64,000 nucleotides of DNA from Escarpia spicata (Eukaryota; Annelida; Polychaeta; Sabellida; Siboglinidae): NCBI GenBank assembly GCA_963995525.1, contig OZ023205.1, positions 70,042,145 to 70,106,144 on the forward strand, given 5' to 3'. Under the pieces are notes generated by a model, which was not told the DNA's origin, searched no databases, and saw only the letters and a list, made by a program, of their open reading frames with translations. The position numbers and the translations under genes were made by a program. Positions 9,582-24,183 of the stretch are shown in pieces (position 1 is the stretch's first letter; each line of letters begins with the position of its first letter).

Positions 9582-11634
9582 GTATCATAGAACATGCTTG
9601 GAATGTACTTTTTAACTTTCACGCCACCAAAATTATCACTTTATTTTCCATGCATATCACATAATAACTGGCTTATTAATTACTTTTAAAACTTCTTTTA
9701 GATGTAATACTAACAGTATGCAATAGCTGCACGATATTCTGGCCTACACCAGCTTCCAAATACAGCCGAAAAACCATCACCCGTCGCTCAAATCACATTT
9801 TGGCAGTTTTTGTGATAAAACGGGCGTATTTCTAATTGATCTCCTGAATCTTGCAAATCTTCACGAAAGTTTGATTTATATCAAGCCATACATATAACTA
9901 GATTAACCACAAAGGGAAATTTGCACTGCCTCAATAACAATTAAAATATGCGTCATCAAACTGTGCACACCTCCAAGCTAAACAGCGCCTTGAGTTGGTT
10001 TAAACATGCTTATTCGGTACTTTATATTACATACGACGTTTGCCTGGTATGAATGGTACTGAGCACAGCATACAGGCCAACACAGTATCTTACCGATATG
10101 GGAATAACATATATAGAATATTAACGAAATATATTTTTTGGTAATTTTTCATAAAATGTTGTATTCTTTTGCAAAAAATACACAAAATCATTATTTTAAG
10201 CAGCATTTTATTGGACATGCACGTTGCAAATCTTCACGAATTTTGGTATAACATAATGCCCACCAACTATGCTAAATAATCTGAGGCAATCATGACCTAT
10301 ACGTCATTCGTGTTAGACTCCAGTAGGTGTCAAAAGCACAAGTCAGTCATTTCAACAATATTCACAGTATTGAAAGGCACAGAGGCGTCTTTTGATGGTA
10401 ACTACACTTATATTGTAGATAACGGGCTAAAATGCTGGGTGTAAATTGAGGTATATACATAGTACATTATGAAAACAAAACTGGGATGCCCAGTGGAACG
10501 TGTATCTTGCGTCACACAAATTGTTGTCCTAACCCCCCTTAAAATAACCATACTTTTACACAGGCGCAGATCTCTGCTTGATACAGAGTGTCCAAACATC
10601 GCCACACGTCAATTACTTGGCCACTGTGTATTTCGCTGATGTATACACATTATTGGAAACAAGAGATACTACTGGCAAAATAGTTAATTTCAGAAAGAAA
10701 CAAACGTTTGACAAGGACATCCAAGACACGTGATAAAGGTTGTTGACAGTTGTGGCACCCAGTATCTCTTCAAGTACATCAACGAGTCCATTGTCCTAAT
10801 CATATTTTATTTAAACATCGCCAAATTCTTACAAGGGTACTAACAAACATTTCTGATGTTAAATATACGGTTATAACGTAAAAATACCAGTGGTAAAAAC
10901 AGCTTCTTGTCAGAGTAATTGACGTCAGCCTACAGTTAGTTTAAGCTGCCTTGCCTTGTGCAAACTTCGGTATAATTCGGTTATATTAGAGCTGAAAAGC
11001 ACACGATCGATGAAAATGATAGCATGCCAGTCCATGTACACAATTTCTACATATGACCCTTCTCTTAGGTGACTAGTTTTAATTTTTATGGCTAAAAATG
11101 AACTAATTCGGATCATTGCGGTCGCTGCACATTTGGAGAGTCACACACTGTTATGATATTCTCTGTTAAATTCGTGGTATATTTATGTAGATTCTCAATT
11201 GTTCTTCTTGTCTCAGTTAGTGTATGGATGTTGCTATAAAAAATAGGTGCTAGATGCCTGATTAGTAGAAGTGTGTGGACAACTGGCTTCCTATGGTGGC
11301 CAACATTTCACTAAAATTAGGGCCGTGTTGGGGGGGGGGGGAATAAAATGTTGCCTGCTTGCCCATTATTGCTTATTGTGCGATCCAAGTATCATATATA
11401 TAAAAGTGCCATATAATTAGGAAGGACAAGTTGGAACAGCAGAAATACCCACGTTAGTATTGGGGTTATGAAACACGCATTTATAGATATCGCTTACAAA
11501 AATATAAATGATATAACTAAGGCGAAATTCATCCTACTGGAAATATGTCAATATTGTTGCACATGATGTAGATTTAAAAGAAACTCCACGCCCTGACACA
11601 TATACACTTTTTACACAAGCTTTCGTGGTACTCA
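9582..11634. repeat. Satellite unit 5, short form without MITE
   Basis: 2053 bp, same private substitutions as unit 1 and the same empty site (CTAATTGATC, 9832-9841). The 3-bp length difference from unit 1 is entirely the G tract (12 against 9). Confidence 0.97.
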
Positions 11635-14140
11635 GTATCATAGAACATGCTTGGAATGTACTTTTTAACTTTCACGCCACCAAAATTATCACTTTATTTT
11701 CCATGCATATCACATAATAACTGGCTTATTAATTACTTTTAAAACTTCTTTTAGATGTAATACTAACAGTATGCAATAGCTGCACGATATTCTGGCCTAC
11801 ACCAGCTTCCAAATACAGCCGAAAAACCATCACCCGTCGCTCAAATCACATTTTGGCAGTTTTTGTGATAAAACGGGCGTATTTCTAATTTGGGGTAAGA
11901 CCACATTTAAATTTTACATAGGCGGCCATTATAACGTTTCCTTCATTTCCTGCTAAATTTGATGAACACTTTTCTTGAAAATTTCACAGCATATTTAACC
12001 TCCATTGACACAAGTGCTGTGGAAAACTCGTAAAATTCTCATACCTCAGTTTTCAGAAAAATCCACCCAAACCTGACACCCTTCAATTTCGCCCCAATCT
12101 GGTGACGGATTTTGAAATATTGGTGCGTTCTGCAAAATAGCCATTGTGCGAATATGCGAGCGACTAGCGTATGTTTATTGCTACCTCGTGAAAGATCTAA
12201 TGTAGTAGTACATTTAGTATTCACTGGACTGACATGTGCCATGCCAAAGTGCTCGAACAAAATTCACACATGACACCAAAACGGTATTTTCAAGGGCACT
12301 CTTTCGGCGGACGAATCCTTAATGTGGTCTTACCCCAAATAGATCTCCTGAATCTTGCAAATCTTCACGAAAGTTTGATTTATATCAAGCCATACATATA
12401 ACTAGATTAACCACAAAGGGAAATTTGCACTGCCTCAATAACAATTAAAATATGCGTCATCAAACTGTGCACACCTCCAAGCTAAATAGCGCCTTGAGTT
12501 GGTTTAAACATGCTTATTCGGTACTTTATATTACATACGACGTTTGCCTGGTATGAATGGTACTGAGCACAGCATACAGGCCAACACAGTATCTTACCGA
12601 TATGGGAATAAAATATATAGAATATTAACGAAATATATTTTTTGGTAATTTTTCATAAAATGTTGTATTCTTTTGCAAAAAATACACAAAATCATTATTT
12701 TAAGCAGCATTTTATTGGACATGCACGTTGCAAATCTTCACGGATTTTGGTATAACATAATGCCCACCAACTATGCTAAATAATCTGAGGCAATCATGAC
12801 CTATACGTCATTCGTGTGCGACACCAGTAGGTGTCAAAAGCACAAGTCAGGCATTTCAACAATATTCACAGTATTGAAAGGCACAGAGGCGTCTTTTGAT
12901 GGTAACTACAATTATATTGTAGATAACGGGCTAAAATGCTGGGTGTAAATTGAGGTATATACATAGTACATTATGAAAACAAAACTGGGATGCCCAGTGG
13001 AACGTGTATCTTGCGTCACACAAATTGTTGTCCTAACCCCCCTTAAAATAACCATACTTTTACACAGGCGCAGATCTCTGCTTGATACAGAGTGTCCAAA
13101 CATCGCCACACGTCAATTACTTGGCCACTGTGTATTTCGCTGATGTATACACATTATTGGAAACATGAGATACTACTGGCAAAATAGTTAATTTCAGAAA
13201 GAAACAAACGTTTGACAAGGACATCCAAGACACGTGATAAAGGTTGTTGACAGTTGTGGCACCCAGTATCTCTCCAAGTACATCAACGAGTCCATTGTCC
13301 TAATCATATTTTATTTAAACATCGCCAAATTCTTACAAGGGTACTAACAAACATTTCTGATGTTAAATATACGGATATAACGTAAAAATACCAGTGGTAA
13401 AAACAGCTTCTTGTCAGAGTAATTGACGTCAGCCTACAGTTAGTTTAAGCTGCCTTGCCTTGTGCAAACTTCGGTATAATTCGGTTATATTAGAGCTGAA
13501 AAGCACACGATCGTTGAAAATGATAGCATGCCAGTCCATGTACACAATTTCAACATATGACCCTTCTCTTAGGTGACTAGTTTTAATTTTTATGGCTAAA
13601 AATGAACTAATTCGGATCATTGCGGTCGCTGCACATTTGGAGAGTCACACACTGTTATGATATTCTCTGTTACATTCGTGGTATATTTATGTAGATTCTC
13701 AATTGTTCTTCTTGTCTCAGTTAGTGTATGGATGTTGCTATAAAAAATAGGTGCTAGATGCCTGATTAGTAGAAGTGTGTGGACAACTGGCTTCCTATGG
13801 TGGCCAACATTTCACTAAAATTAGGGCCGTGTTGGGGGGGGGGGGGAAATAAAATGTTGCCTGCTTGCCCATTATTGCTTATTGTGCGATCCAAGTATCA
13901 TATATATAAAAGTGCCATATAATTAGGAAGGACAAGTTGGAACAGCAGAAACACCCACGTTAGTATTGGGGTTATGAAACACGCATTTATAGATATCGCT
14001 TACAAAAATATAAATGATATAACTAAGGCGAAATTCATCCTACTGGAAATATGTCAATATTGTTGCACATGATGTAGATTTAAAAGAAACTCCACGCCCT
14101 GACACATATACACTTTTTACACAAGCTTTCGTGGTACTCA
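11635..14140. repeat. Satellite unit 6, long form
   Basis: 2506 bp, 453-bp MITE, G tract of 13 plus the extra A. Counterpart of unit 2, sharing AACATGAGATAC. Confidence 0.97.
11888..12340. mobile_element. MITE-like element, unit 6 (453 bp)
   Basis: Common short form with the 10-bp deletion. Confidence 0.8.
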
Positions 14141-16645
14141 GTATCATAGAACATGCTTGGAATGTACTTTTTAACTTTCACGCCACCAAAATTATCACTT
14201 TATTTTCCATGCATATCACATAATAACTGGCTTATTAATTACTTTTAAAACTTCTTTTAGATGTAATACTAACAGTATGCAATAGCTGCACGATATTCTG
14301 GCCTACACCAGCTTCCAAATACAGCCGAAAAACCATCACCCGTCGCTCAAATCACATTTTGGCAGTTTTTGTGATAAAACGGGCGTATTTCTAATTTGGG
14401 GTAAGACCACATTTAAATTTTACATAGGCGGCCATTATAACGTTTCCTTCATTTCCTGCTAAATTTGATGAACACTTTTCTTGAAAATTTCACAGCATAT
14501 TTAACCTCCATTGACACAAGTGCTGTGGAAAACTCGTAAAATTCTCATACCTCAGTTTTCAGAAAAATCCACCCAAACCTGACACCCTTCAATTTCGCCC
14601 CAATCTGGTGACGGATTTTGAAATATTGGTGCGTCCTGCAAAATAGCCATTGTGCGAATATGCGAGCGACTAGCGTATGTTTATTGCTACCTCGTGAAAG
14701 ATCTAATGTAGTAGTACATTTAGTATTCACTGGACTGACATGTGCCATGCCAAAGTGCTCGAACAAAATTCACACATGACACCAAAACGGTATTTTCAAG
14801 GGCACTCTTTCGGCGGACGAATCCTTAATGTGGTCTTACCCCAAATAGATCTCCTGAATCTTGCAAATCTTCACGAAAGTTTGATTTATATCAAGCCATA
14901 CATATAACTAGATTAACCACAAAGGGAAATTTGCACTGCCTCAATAACAATTAAAATATGCGTCATCAAACTGTGCACACCTCCAAGCTAAATAGCGCCT
15001 TGAGTTGGTTTAAACATGCTTATTCGGTACTTTATATTACATACGACGTTTGCCTGGTATGAATGGTACTGAGCACAGCATACAGGCCAACACAGTATCT
15101 TACCGATATGGGAATAAAATATATAGAATATTAACGAAATATATTTTGTGGTAATTTTTCATAAAATGTTGTATTCTTTTGCAAAAAATACACAAAATCA
15201 TTATTTTAAGCAGCATTTTATTGGACATGCACGTTGCAAATCTTCACGGATTTTGGTATAACATAATGCCCACCAACTATGCTAAATAATCTGAGGCAAT
15301 CATGACCTATACGTCATTCGTGTGCGACACCAGTAGGTGTCAAAAGCACAAGTCAGGCATTTCAACAATATTCACAGTATTGAAAGGCACAGAGGCGTCT
15401 TTTGATGGTAACTACAATTATATTGTAGAAAACGGGCTAAAATGCTGGGTGTAAATTGAGGTATATACATAGTACATTATGAAAACAAAACTGGGATGCC
15501 CAGTGGAACGTGTATCTTGCGTCACACAAATTGTTGTCCTAACCCCCCTTAAAATAACCATACTTTTACACAGGCGCAGATCTCTGCTTGATACAGAGTG
15601 TCCAAACATCGCCACACGTCAATTACTTGGCCACTGTGTATTTCGCTGATGTATACACATTATTGGAAACAAGAGATACTACTGGCAAAATAGTTAATTT
15701 CAGAAAGAAACAAACGTTTGACAAGGACATCCAAGACACGTGATAAAGGTTGTTGACAGTTGTGGCACCCAGTATCTCTCCAAGTACATCAACGAGTCCA
15801 TTGTCCTAATCATATTTTATTTAAACATCGCCAAATTCTTACAAGGGTACTAACAAACATTTCTGATGTTAAATATACGGATATAACGTAAAAATACCAG
15901 TGGTAAAAACAGCTTCTTGTCAGAGTAATTGACGTCAGCCTACAGTTAGTTTAAGCTGCCTTGCCTTGTGCAAACTTCGGTATAATTCGGTTATATTAGA
16001 GCTGAAAAGCACACGATCGTTGAAAATGATAGCATGCCAGTCCATGTACACAATTTCAACATATGACCCTTCTCTTAGGTGACTAGTTTTAATTTTTATG
16101 GCTAAAAATGAACTAATTCGGATCATTGCGGTCGCTGCACATTTGGAGAGTCACACACTGTTATGATATTCTCTGTTACATTCGTGGTATATTTATGTAG
16201 ATTCTCAATTGTTCTTCTTGTCTCAGTTAGTGTATGGATGTTGCTATAAAAAATAGGTGCTAGATGCCTGATTAGTAGAAGTGTGTGGACAACTGGCTTC
16301 CTATGGTGGCCAACATTTCACTAAAATTAGGGCCGTGTTGGGGGGGGGGGGGAATAAAATGTTGCCTGCTTGCCCATTATTGCTTATTGTGCGATCCAAG
16401 TATCATATATATAAAAGTGCCATATAATTAGGAAGGACAAGTTGGAACAGCAGAAACACCCACGTTAGTATTGGGGTTATGAAACACGCATTTATAGATA
16501 TCGCTTACAAAAATATAAATGATATAACTAAGGCGAAATTCATCCTACTGGAAATATGTCAATATTGTTGCACATGATGTAGATTTAAAAGAAACTCCAC
16601 GCCCTGACACATATACACTTTTTACACAAGCTTTCGTGGTACTCA
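14141..16645. repeat. Satellite unit 7, long form
   Basis: 2505 bp, 453-bp MITE, G tract of 13. Counterpart of unit 3 (GTAGAAAACG and GCGTCCTGC). Confidence 0.97.
14394..14846. mobile_element. MITE-like element, unit 7 (453 bp)
   Basis: Short form with the GCGTCCTGC variant, matching unit 3. Confidence 0.8.
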
Positions 16646-19165
16646 GTATCATAGAACATGCTTGGAATGTACTTTTTAACTTTCACGCCACCAAAATTAT
16701 CACTTTATTTTCCATGCATATCACATAATAACTGGCTTATTAATTACTTTTAAAACTTCTTTTAGATGTAATACTAACAGTATGCAATAGCTGCACGATA
16801 TTCTGGCCTACACCAGCTTCCAAATACAGCCGAAAAACCATCACCCGTCGCTCAAATCACATTTTGGCAGTTTTTGTGATAAAACGGGCGTATTTCTAAT
16901 TTGGGGTAAGACCACATTTAAATTTTACATAGGCGGCCATTATAACGTTTCCTTCATTTCCTGCTAAATTTGATGAACTTTTTTTCTTTTCTTGAAAATT
17001 TCACAGCATATTTAACCTCCATTGACACAAGTGCTGTGGAAAACTCGTAAAATTCTCATATCACAGTTTTCAGAAAAATCCACCCAAACCTGACACCCTT
17101 CAATTTCGCCCCAATCTGGTGACGGATTTTGAAATATTGGTGCGTTCTGCAAAATAGCCATTGTGCGAATATGCGAGCGACTAGCGTATGTTTATTGCTA
17201 CCTCGTGAAAGATCTAATGTAGTAGTACATTTAGTATTCACTGGACTGACATGTGCCATGCCAAAGTGCTCGAACAAAATTCACACATGACACCAAAACG
17301 GTATTTTCAAGGGCACTCTTTCGGCGGGTAATGGCGGACGAATCCTTAATGTGGTCTTACCCCAAATAGATCTCCTGAATCTTGCAAATCTTCACGAAAG
17401 TTTGATTTATATCAAGCCATACATATAACTAGATTAACCACAAAGGGAAATTTGCACTGCCTCAATAACAATTAAAATATGCGTCATCAAACTGTGCACA
17501 CCTCCAAGCTAAACAGCGCCTTGAGTTGGTTTAAACATGCTTATTCGGTACTTTATATTACATACGACGTTTGCCTGGTATGAATGGTACTGAGCACAGC
17601 ATACAGGCCAACACAGTATCTTACCGATATGGGAATAAAATATATAGAATATGAACGAAATATATTTTGTGGTAATTTTTCATAAAATGTTGTATTCTTT
17701 TGCAAAAAATACACAAAATCATTATTTTAAGCAGCATTTTATTGGACATGCACGTTGCAAATCTTCACGAATTTTGGTATAACATAATGCCCACCAACTA
17801 TGCTAAATAATCTGAGGCAATCATGACCTATACGTCATTCGTGTGCGACACCAGTAGGTGTCAAAAGCACAAGTCAGGCATTTCAACAATATTCACAGTA
17901 TTGAAAGGCACAGAGGCGTCTTTTGATGGTAACTACAATTATATTGTAGATAACGGGCTAAAATGCTGGGTGTAAATTGAGGTATATACATAGTACATTA
18001 TGAAAACAAAACTGGGATGCCCAGTGGAACGTGTATCTTGCGTCACACAAATTGTTGTCCTAACCCCCCTTAAAATAACCATACTTTTACACAGGCGCAG
18101 ATCTCTGCTTGATACAGAGTGTCCAAACATCGCCACACGTCAATTACTTGGCCACTGTGTATTTCGCTGATGTATACACATTATTGGAAACAAGAGATAC
18201 TACTGGCAAAATAGTTAATTTCAGAAAGAAACAAACGTTTGACAAGGACATCCAAGACACGTGATAAAGGTTGTTGACAGTTGTGGCACCCAGTATCTCT
18301 CCAAGTACATCAACGAGTCCATTGTCCTAATCATATTTTATTTAAACATCGCCAAATTCTTACAAGGGTACTAACAAACATTTCTGATGTTAAATATACG
18401 GATATAACGTAAAAATACCAGTGGTAAAAACAGCTTCTTGTCAGAGTAATTGACGTCAGCCTACAGTTAGTTTAAGCTGCCTTGCCTTGTGCAAACTTCG
18501 GTATAATTCGGTTATATTAGAGCTGAAAAGCACACGATCGTTGAAAATGATAGCATGCCAGTCCATGTACACAATTTCAACATATGACCCTTCTCTTAGG
18601 TGACTAGTTTTAATTTTTATGGCTAAAAATGAACTAATTCGGATCATTGCGGTCGCTGCACATTTGGAGAGTCACACACTGTTATGATATTCTCTGTTAC
18701 ATTCGTGGTATATTTATGTAGATTCTCAATTGTTCTTCTTGTCTCAGTTAGTGTATGGATGTTGCTATAAAAAATAGGTGCTAGATGCCTGATTAGTAGA
18801 AGTGTGTGGACAACTGGCTTCCTATGGTGGCCAACATTTCACTAAAATTAGGGCCGTGTTGGGGGGGGGGGGAATAAAATGTTGCCTGCTTGCCCATTAT
18901 TGCTTATTGTGCGATCCAAGTATCATATATATAAAAGTGCCATATAATTAGGAAGGACAAGTTGGAACAGCAGAAACACCCACGTTAGTATTGGGGTTAT
19001 GAAACACGCATTTATAGATATCGCTTACAAAAATATAAATGATATAACTAAGGCGAAATTCATCCTACTGGAAATATGTCAATATTGTTGCACATGATGT
19101 AGATTTAAAAGAAACTCCACGCCCTGACACATATACACTTTTTACACAAGCTTTCGTGGTACTCA
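16646..19165. repeat. Satellite unit 8, long form with 469-bp MITE
   Basis: 2520 bp, G tract of 12. Counterpart of unit 4 with the same 10-bp and 6-bp additions in the MITE. It differs from unit 4 in having GTATGC and TTTTGTGG. Confidence 0.97.
16899..17367. mobile_element. MITE-like element, unit 8 (469 bp, longer form)
   Basis: Same 10-bp and 6-bp additions as unit 4. Confidence 0.8.
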
Positions 19166-21670
19166 GTATCATAGAACATGCTTGGAATGTACTTTTTAAC
19201 TTTCACGCCACCAAAATTATCATTTTATTTTCCATGCATATCACATAATAACTGGCTTATTAATTACTTTTAAAACTTCTTTTAGATGTAATACTAACAG
19301 TATGCAATAGCTGCACGATATTCTGGCCTACACCAGCTTCCAAATACAGCCGAAAAACCATCACCCGTCGCTCAAATCACATTTTGGCAGTTTTTGTGAT
19401 AAAACGGGCGTATTTCTAATTTGGGGTAAGACCACATTTAAATTTTACATAGGCGGCCATTATAACGTTTCCTTCATTTCCTGCTAAATTTGATGAACAC
19501 TTTTCTTGAAAATTTCACAGCATATTTAACCTCCATTGACACAAGTGCTGTGGAAAACTCGTAAAATTCTCATACCTCAGTTTTCAGAAAAATCCACCCA
19601 AACCTGACACCCTTCAATTTCGCCCCAATCTGGTGACGGATTTTGAAATATTGGTGCGTTCTGCAAAATAGCCATTGTGCGAATATGCGAGCGACTAGCG
19701 TATGTTTATTGCTACCTCGTGAAAGATCTAATGTAGTAGTACATTTAGTATTCACTGGACTGACATGTGCCATGCCAAAGTGCTCGAACAAAATTCACAC
19801 ATGACACCAAAACGGTATTTTCAAGGGCACTCTTTCGGCGGACGAATCCTTAATGTGGTCTTACCCCAAATAGATCTCCTGAATCTTGCAAATCTTCACG
19901 AAAGTTTGATTTATATCAAGCCATACATATAACTAGATTAACCACAAAGGGAAATTTGCACTGCCTCAATAACAATTAAAATATGCGTCATCAAACTGTG
20001 CACACCTCCAAGCTAAATAGCGCCTTGAGTTGGTTTAAACATGCTTATTCGGTACTTTATATTACATACGACGTTTGCCTGGTATGAATGGTACTGAGCA
20101 CAGCATACAGGCCAACACAGTATCTTACCGATATGGGAATAAAATATATAGAATATTAACGAAATATATTTTTTGGTAATTTTTCATAAAATGTTGTATT
20201 CTTTTGCAAAAAATACACAAAATCATTATTTTAAGCAGCATTTTATTGGACATGCACGTTGCAAATCTTCACGGATTTTGGTATAACATAATGCCCACCA
20301 ACTATGCTAAATAATCTGAGGCAATCATGACCTATACGTCATTCGTGTGCGACACCAGTAGGTGTCAAAAGCACAAGTCAGGCATTTCAACAATATTCAC
20401 AGTATTGAAAGGCACAGAGGCGTCTTTTGATGGTAACTACAATTATATTGTAGATAACGGGCTAAAATGCTGGGTGTAAATTGAGGTATATACATAGTAC
20501 ATTATGAAAACAAAACTGGGATGCCCAGTGGAACGTGTATCTTGCGTCACACAAATTGTTGTCCTAACCCCCCTTAAAATAACCATACTTTTACACAGGC
20601 GCAGATCTCTGCTTGATACAGAGTGTCCAAACATCGCCACACGTCAATTACTTGGCCACTGTGTATTTCGCTGATGTATACACATTATTGGAAACAAGAG
20701 ATACTACTGGCAAAATAGTTAATTTCAGAAAGAAACAAACGTTTGACAAGGACATCCAAGACACGTGATAAAGGTTGTTGACAGTTGTGGCACCCAGTAT
20801 CTCTCCAAGTACATCAACGAGTCCATTGTCCTAATCATATTTTATTTAAACATCGCCAAATTCTTACAAGGGTACTAACAAACATTTCTGATGTTAAATA
20901 TACGGATATAACGTAAAAATACCAGTGGTAAAAACAGCTTCTTGTCAGAGTAATTGACGTCAGCCTACAGTTAGTTTAAGCTGCCTTGCCTTGTGCAAAC
21001 TTCGGTATAATTCGGTTATATTAGAGCTGAAAAGCACACGATCGTTGACAATGATAGCATGCCAGTCCATGTACACAATTTCAACATATGACCCTTCTCT
21101 TAGGTGACTAGTTTTAATTTTTATGGCTAAAAATGAACTAATTCGGATCATTGCGGTCGCTGCACATTTGGAGAGTCACACACTGTTATGATATTCTCTG
21201 TTACATTCGTGGTATATTTATGTAGATTCTCAATTGTTCTTCTTGTCTCAGTTAGTGTATGGATGTTGCTATAAAAAATAGGTGCTAGATGCCTGATTAG
21301 TAGAAGTGTGTGGACAACTGGCTTCCTATGGTGGCCAACATTTCACTAAAATTAGGGCCGTGTTGGGGGGGGGGGGGAATAAAATGTTGCCTGCTTGCCC
21401 ATTATTGCTTATTGTGCGATCCAAGTATCATATATATAAAAGTGCCATATAATTAGGAAGGACAAGTTGGAACAGCAGAAACACCCACGTTAGTATTGGG
21501 GTTATGAAACACGCATTTATAGATATCGCTTACAAAAATATAAATGATATAACTAAGGCGAAATTCATCCTACTGGAAATATGTCAATATTGTTGCACAT
21601 GATGTAGATTTAAAAGAAACTCCACGCCCTGACACATATACACTTTTTACACAAGCTTTCGTGGTACTCA
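19166..21670. repeat. Satellite unit 9, long form
   Basis: 2505 bp, 453-bp MITE, G tract of 13. Shares AAATAGCGCC and TTCACGGATT with units 2, 3, 6 and 7 but lacks their private marks. Own variants: TTATCATTTT near 19220 and CGTTGACAATG near 21049. Confidence 0.97.
19419..19871. mobile_element. MITE-like element, unit 9 (453 bp)
   Basis: Common short form. Confidence 0.8.
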
Positions 21671-24183
21671 GTATCATAGAACATGCTTGGAATGTACTTT
21701 TTAACTTTCACGTCACCAAAATTATCACTTTATTTTCCATGCATATCACATAATAACTGGCTTATTAATTACTTTTAAAACTTCTTTTAGATGTAATACT
21801 AACAGTATGCAATAGCTGCACGATATTCTGGCCTACACCAGCTTCCAAATACAGCCGAAAAACCATCACCCGTCGCTCAAATCACATTTTGGCAGTTTTT
21901 GTGATAAAACGGGCGTATTTCTAATTTGGGGTAAGACCACATTTAAATTTTACATAGGCGGCCATTATAACGTTTCCTTCATTTCCTGCTAAATTTGATG
22001 AACACTTTTCTTGAAAATTTCACAGCATATTTAACCTCCATTGACACAAGTGCTGTGGAAAACTCGTAAAATTCTCATACCTCAGTTTTCAGAAAAATCC
22101 ACCCAAACCTGACACCCTTCAATTTCGCCCCAATCTGGTGACGGATTTTGAAATATTGGTGCGTTCTGCAAAATAGCCATTGTGCGAATATGCGAGCGAC
22201 TAGCGTATGTTTATTGCTACCTCGTGAAAGATCTAATGTAGTAGTACATTTAGTATTCACTGGACTGACATGTGCCATGCCAAAGTGCTCGAACAAAATT
22301 CACACATGACACCAAAACGGTATTTTCAAGGGCACTCTTTCGGCGGGTAATGGCGGACGAATCCTTAATGTGGTCTTACCCCAAATAGATCTCCTGAATC
22401 TTGCAAATCTTCACGAAAGTTTGATTTATATCAAGCCATACATATAACTAGATTAACCACAAAGGGAAATTTGCACTGCCTCAATAACAATTAAAATATG
22501 CGTCATCAAACTGTGCACACCTCCAAGCTAAACAGCGCCTTGAGTTGGTTTAAACATGCTTATTCGGTACTTTATATTACATACGACGTTTGCCTGGTAT
22601 GAATGGTACTGAGCACAGCATACAGGCCAACACAGTATCTTACCGATATGGGAATAAAATATATAGAATATTAACGAAATATATTTTGTGGTAATTTTTC
22701 ATAAAATGTTGTATTCTTTTGCAAAAAATACACAAAATCATTATTTTAAGCAGCATTTTATTGGACATGCACGTTGCAAATCTTCACGAATTTTGGTATA
22801 ACATAATGCCCACCAACTATGCTAAATAATCTGAGGCAATCATGACCTATACGTCATTCGTGTGCGACACCAGTAGGTGTCAAAAGCACAAGTCAGGCAT
22901 TTCAACAATATTCACAGTATTGAAAGGCACAGAGGCGTCTTTTGATGGTAACTACAATTATATTGTAGATAACGGGCTAAAATGCTGGGTGTAAATTGAG
23001 GTATATACATAGTACATTACGAAAACAAAACTGGGATGCCCAGTGGAACGTGTATCTTGCGTTACACAAATTGTTGTCCTAACCCCCCTTAAAATAACCA
23101 TACTTTTACACAGGCGCAGATCTCTGCTTGATACAGAGTGTCCAAACATCGCCACACGTCAATTACTTGGCCACTGTGTATTTCGCTGATGTATACACAT
23201 TATTGGAAACAAGAGATACTACTGGCAAAATAGTTAATTTCAGAAAGAAACAAACGTTTGACAAGGACATCCAAGACACGTGATAAAGGTTGTTGACAGT
23301 TGTGGCACCCAGTATCTCTCCAAGTACATCAACGAGTCCATTGTCCTAATCATATTTTATTTAAACATCGCCAAATTCTTACAAGGGTACTAACAAACAT
23401 TTCTGATGTTAAATATACGGATATAACGTAAAAATACCAGTGGTAAAAACAGCTTCTTGTCAGAGTAATTGACGTCAGCCTACAGTTAGTTTAAGCTGCC
23501 TTGCCTTGTGCAAACTTCGGTATAATTCGGTTATATTAGAGCTGAAAAGCACACGATCGTTGAAAATGATAGCATGCCAGTCCATGTACACAATTTCAAC
23601 ATATGACCCTTCTCTTAGGTGACTAGTTTTAATTTTTATGGCTAAAAATGAACTAATTCGGATCATTGCGGTCGCTGCACATTTGGAGAGTCACACACTG
23701 TTATGATATTCTCTGTTACATTCGTGGTATATTTATGTAGATTCTCAATTGTTCTTCTTGTCTCAGTTAGTGTATGGATGTTGCTATAAAAAATAGGTGC
23801 TAGATGCCTGATTAGTAGAAGTGTGTGGACAACTGGCTTCCTATGGTGGCCAACATTTCACTAAAATTAGGGCCGTGTTGGGGGGGGGGGAATAAAATGT
23901 TGCCTGCTTGCCCATTATTGCTTATTGTGCGATCCAAGTATCATATATATAAAAGTGCCATATAATTAGGAAGGACAAGTTGGAACAGCAGAAACACCCA
24001 CGTTAGTATTGGGGTTATGAAACACGCATTTATAGATATCGCTTACAAAAATATAAATGATATAACTAAGGCGAAATTCATCCTACTGGAAATATGTCAA
24101 TATTGTTGCACATGATGTAGATTTAAAAGAAACTCCACGCCCTGACACATATACACTTTTTACACAAGCTTTCGTGGTACTCA
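21671..24183. repeat. Satellite unit 10, long form with 463-bp MITE
   Basis: 2513 bp, G tract of 11. The MITE keeps the 10-bp segment. Own variant CACGTCACC near 21712. Shares ACATTACGAAAAC with units 11, 14 and 15 and GCGTTACAC with units 11, 12, 14 and 15. Confidence 0.97.
21924..22386. mobile_element. MITE-like element, unit 10 (463 bp)
   Basis: Retains the 10-bp GGTAATGGCG segment but lacks the 6-bp T-rich expansion, so the two length variants are independent. Confidence 0.8.

Larger units (their letters stand above)
9582..19165. repeat. Higher-order repeat, copy B (units 5-8)
   Basis: Second copy of the four-unit block, directly abutting copy A. Unit 9, which follows, is a long unit and not another copy of unit 1 or 5, so the pattern stops here. 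Block-level identity far exceeds that between neighbouring units, so this is a later duplication on top of the older monomer array, or an assembly duplication. Confidence 0.9.
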
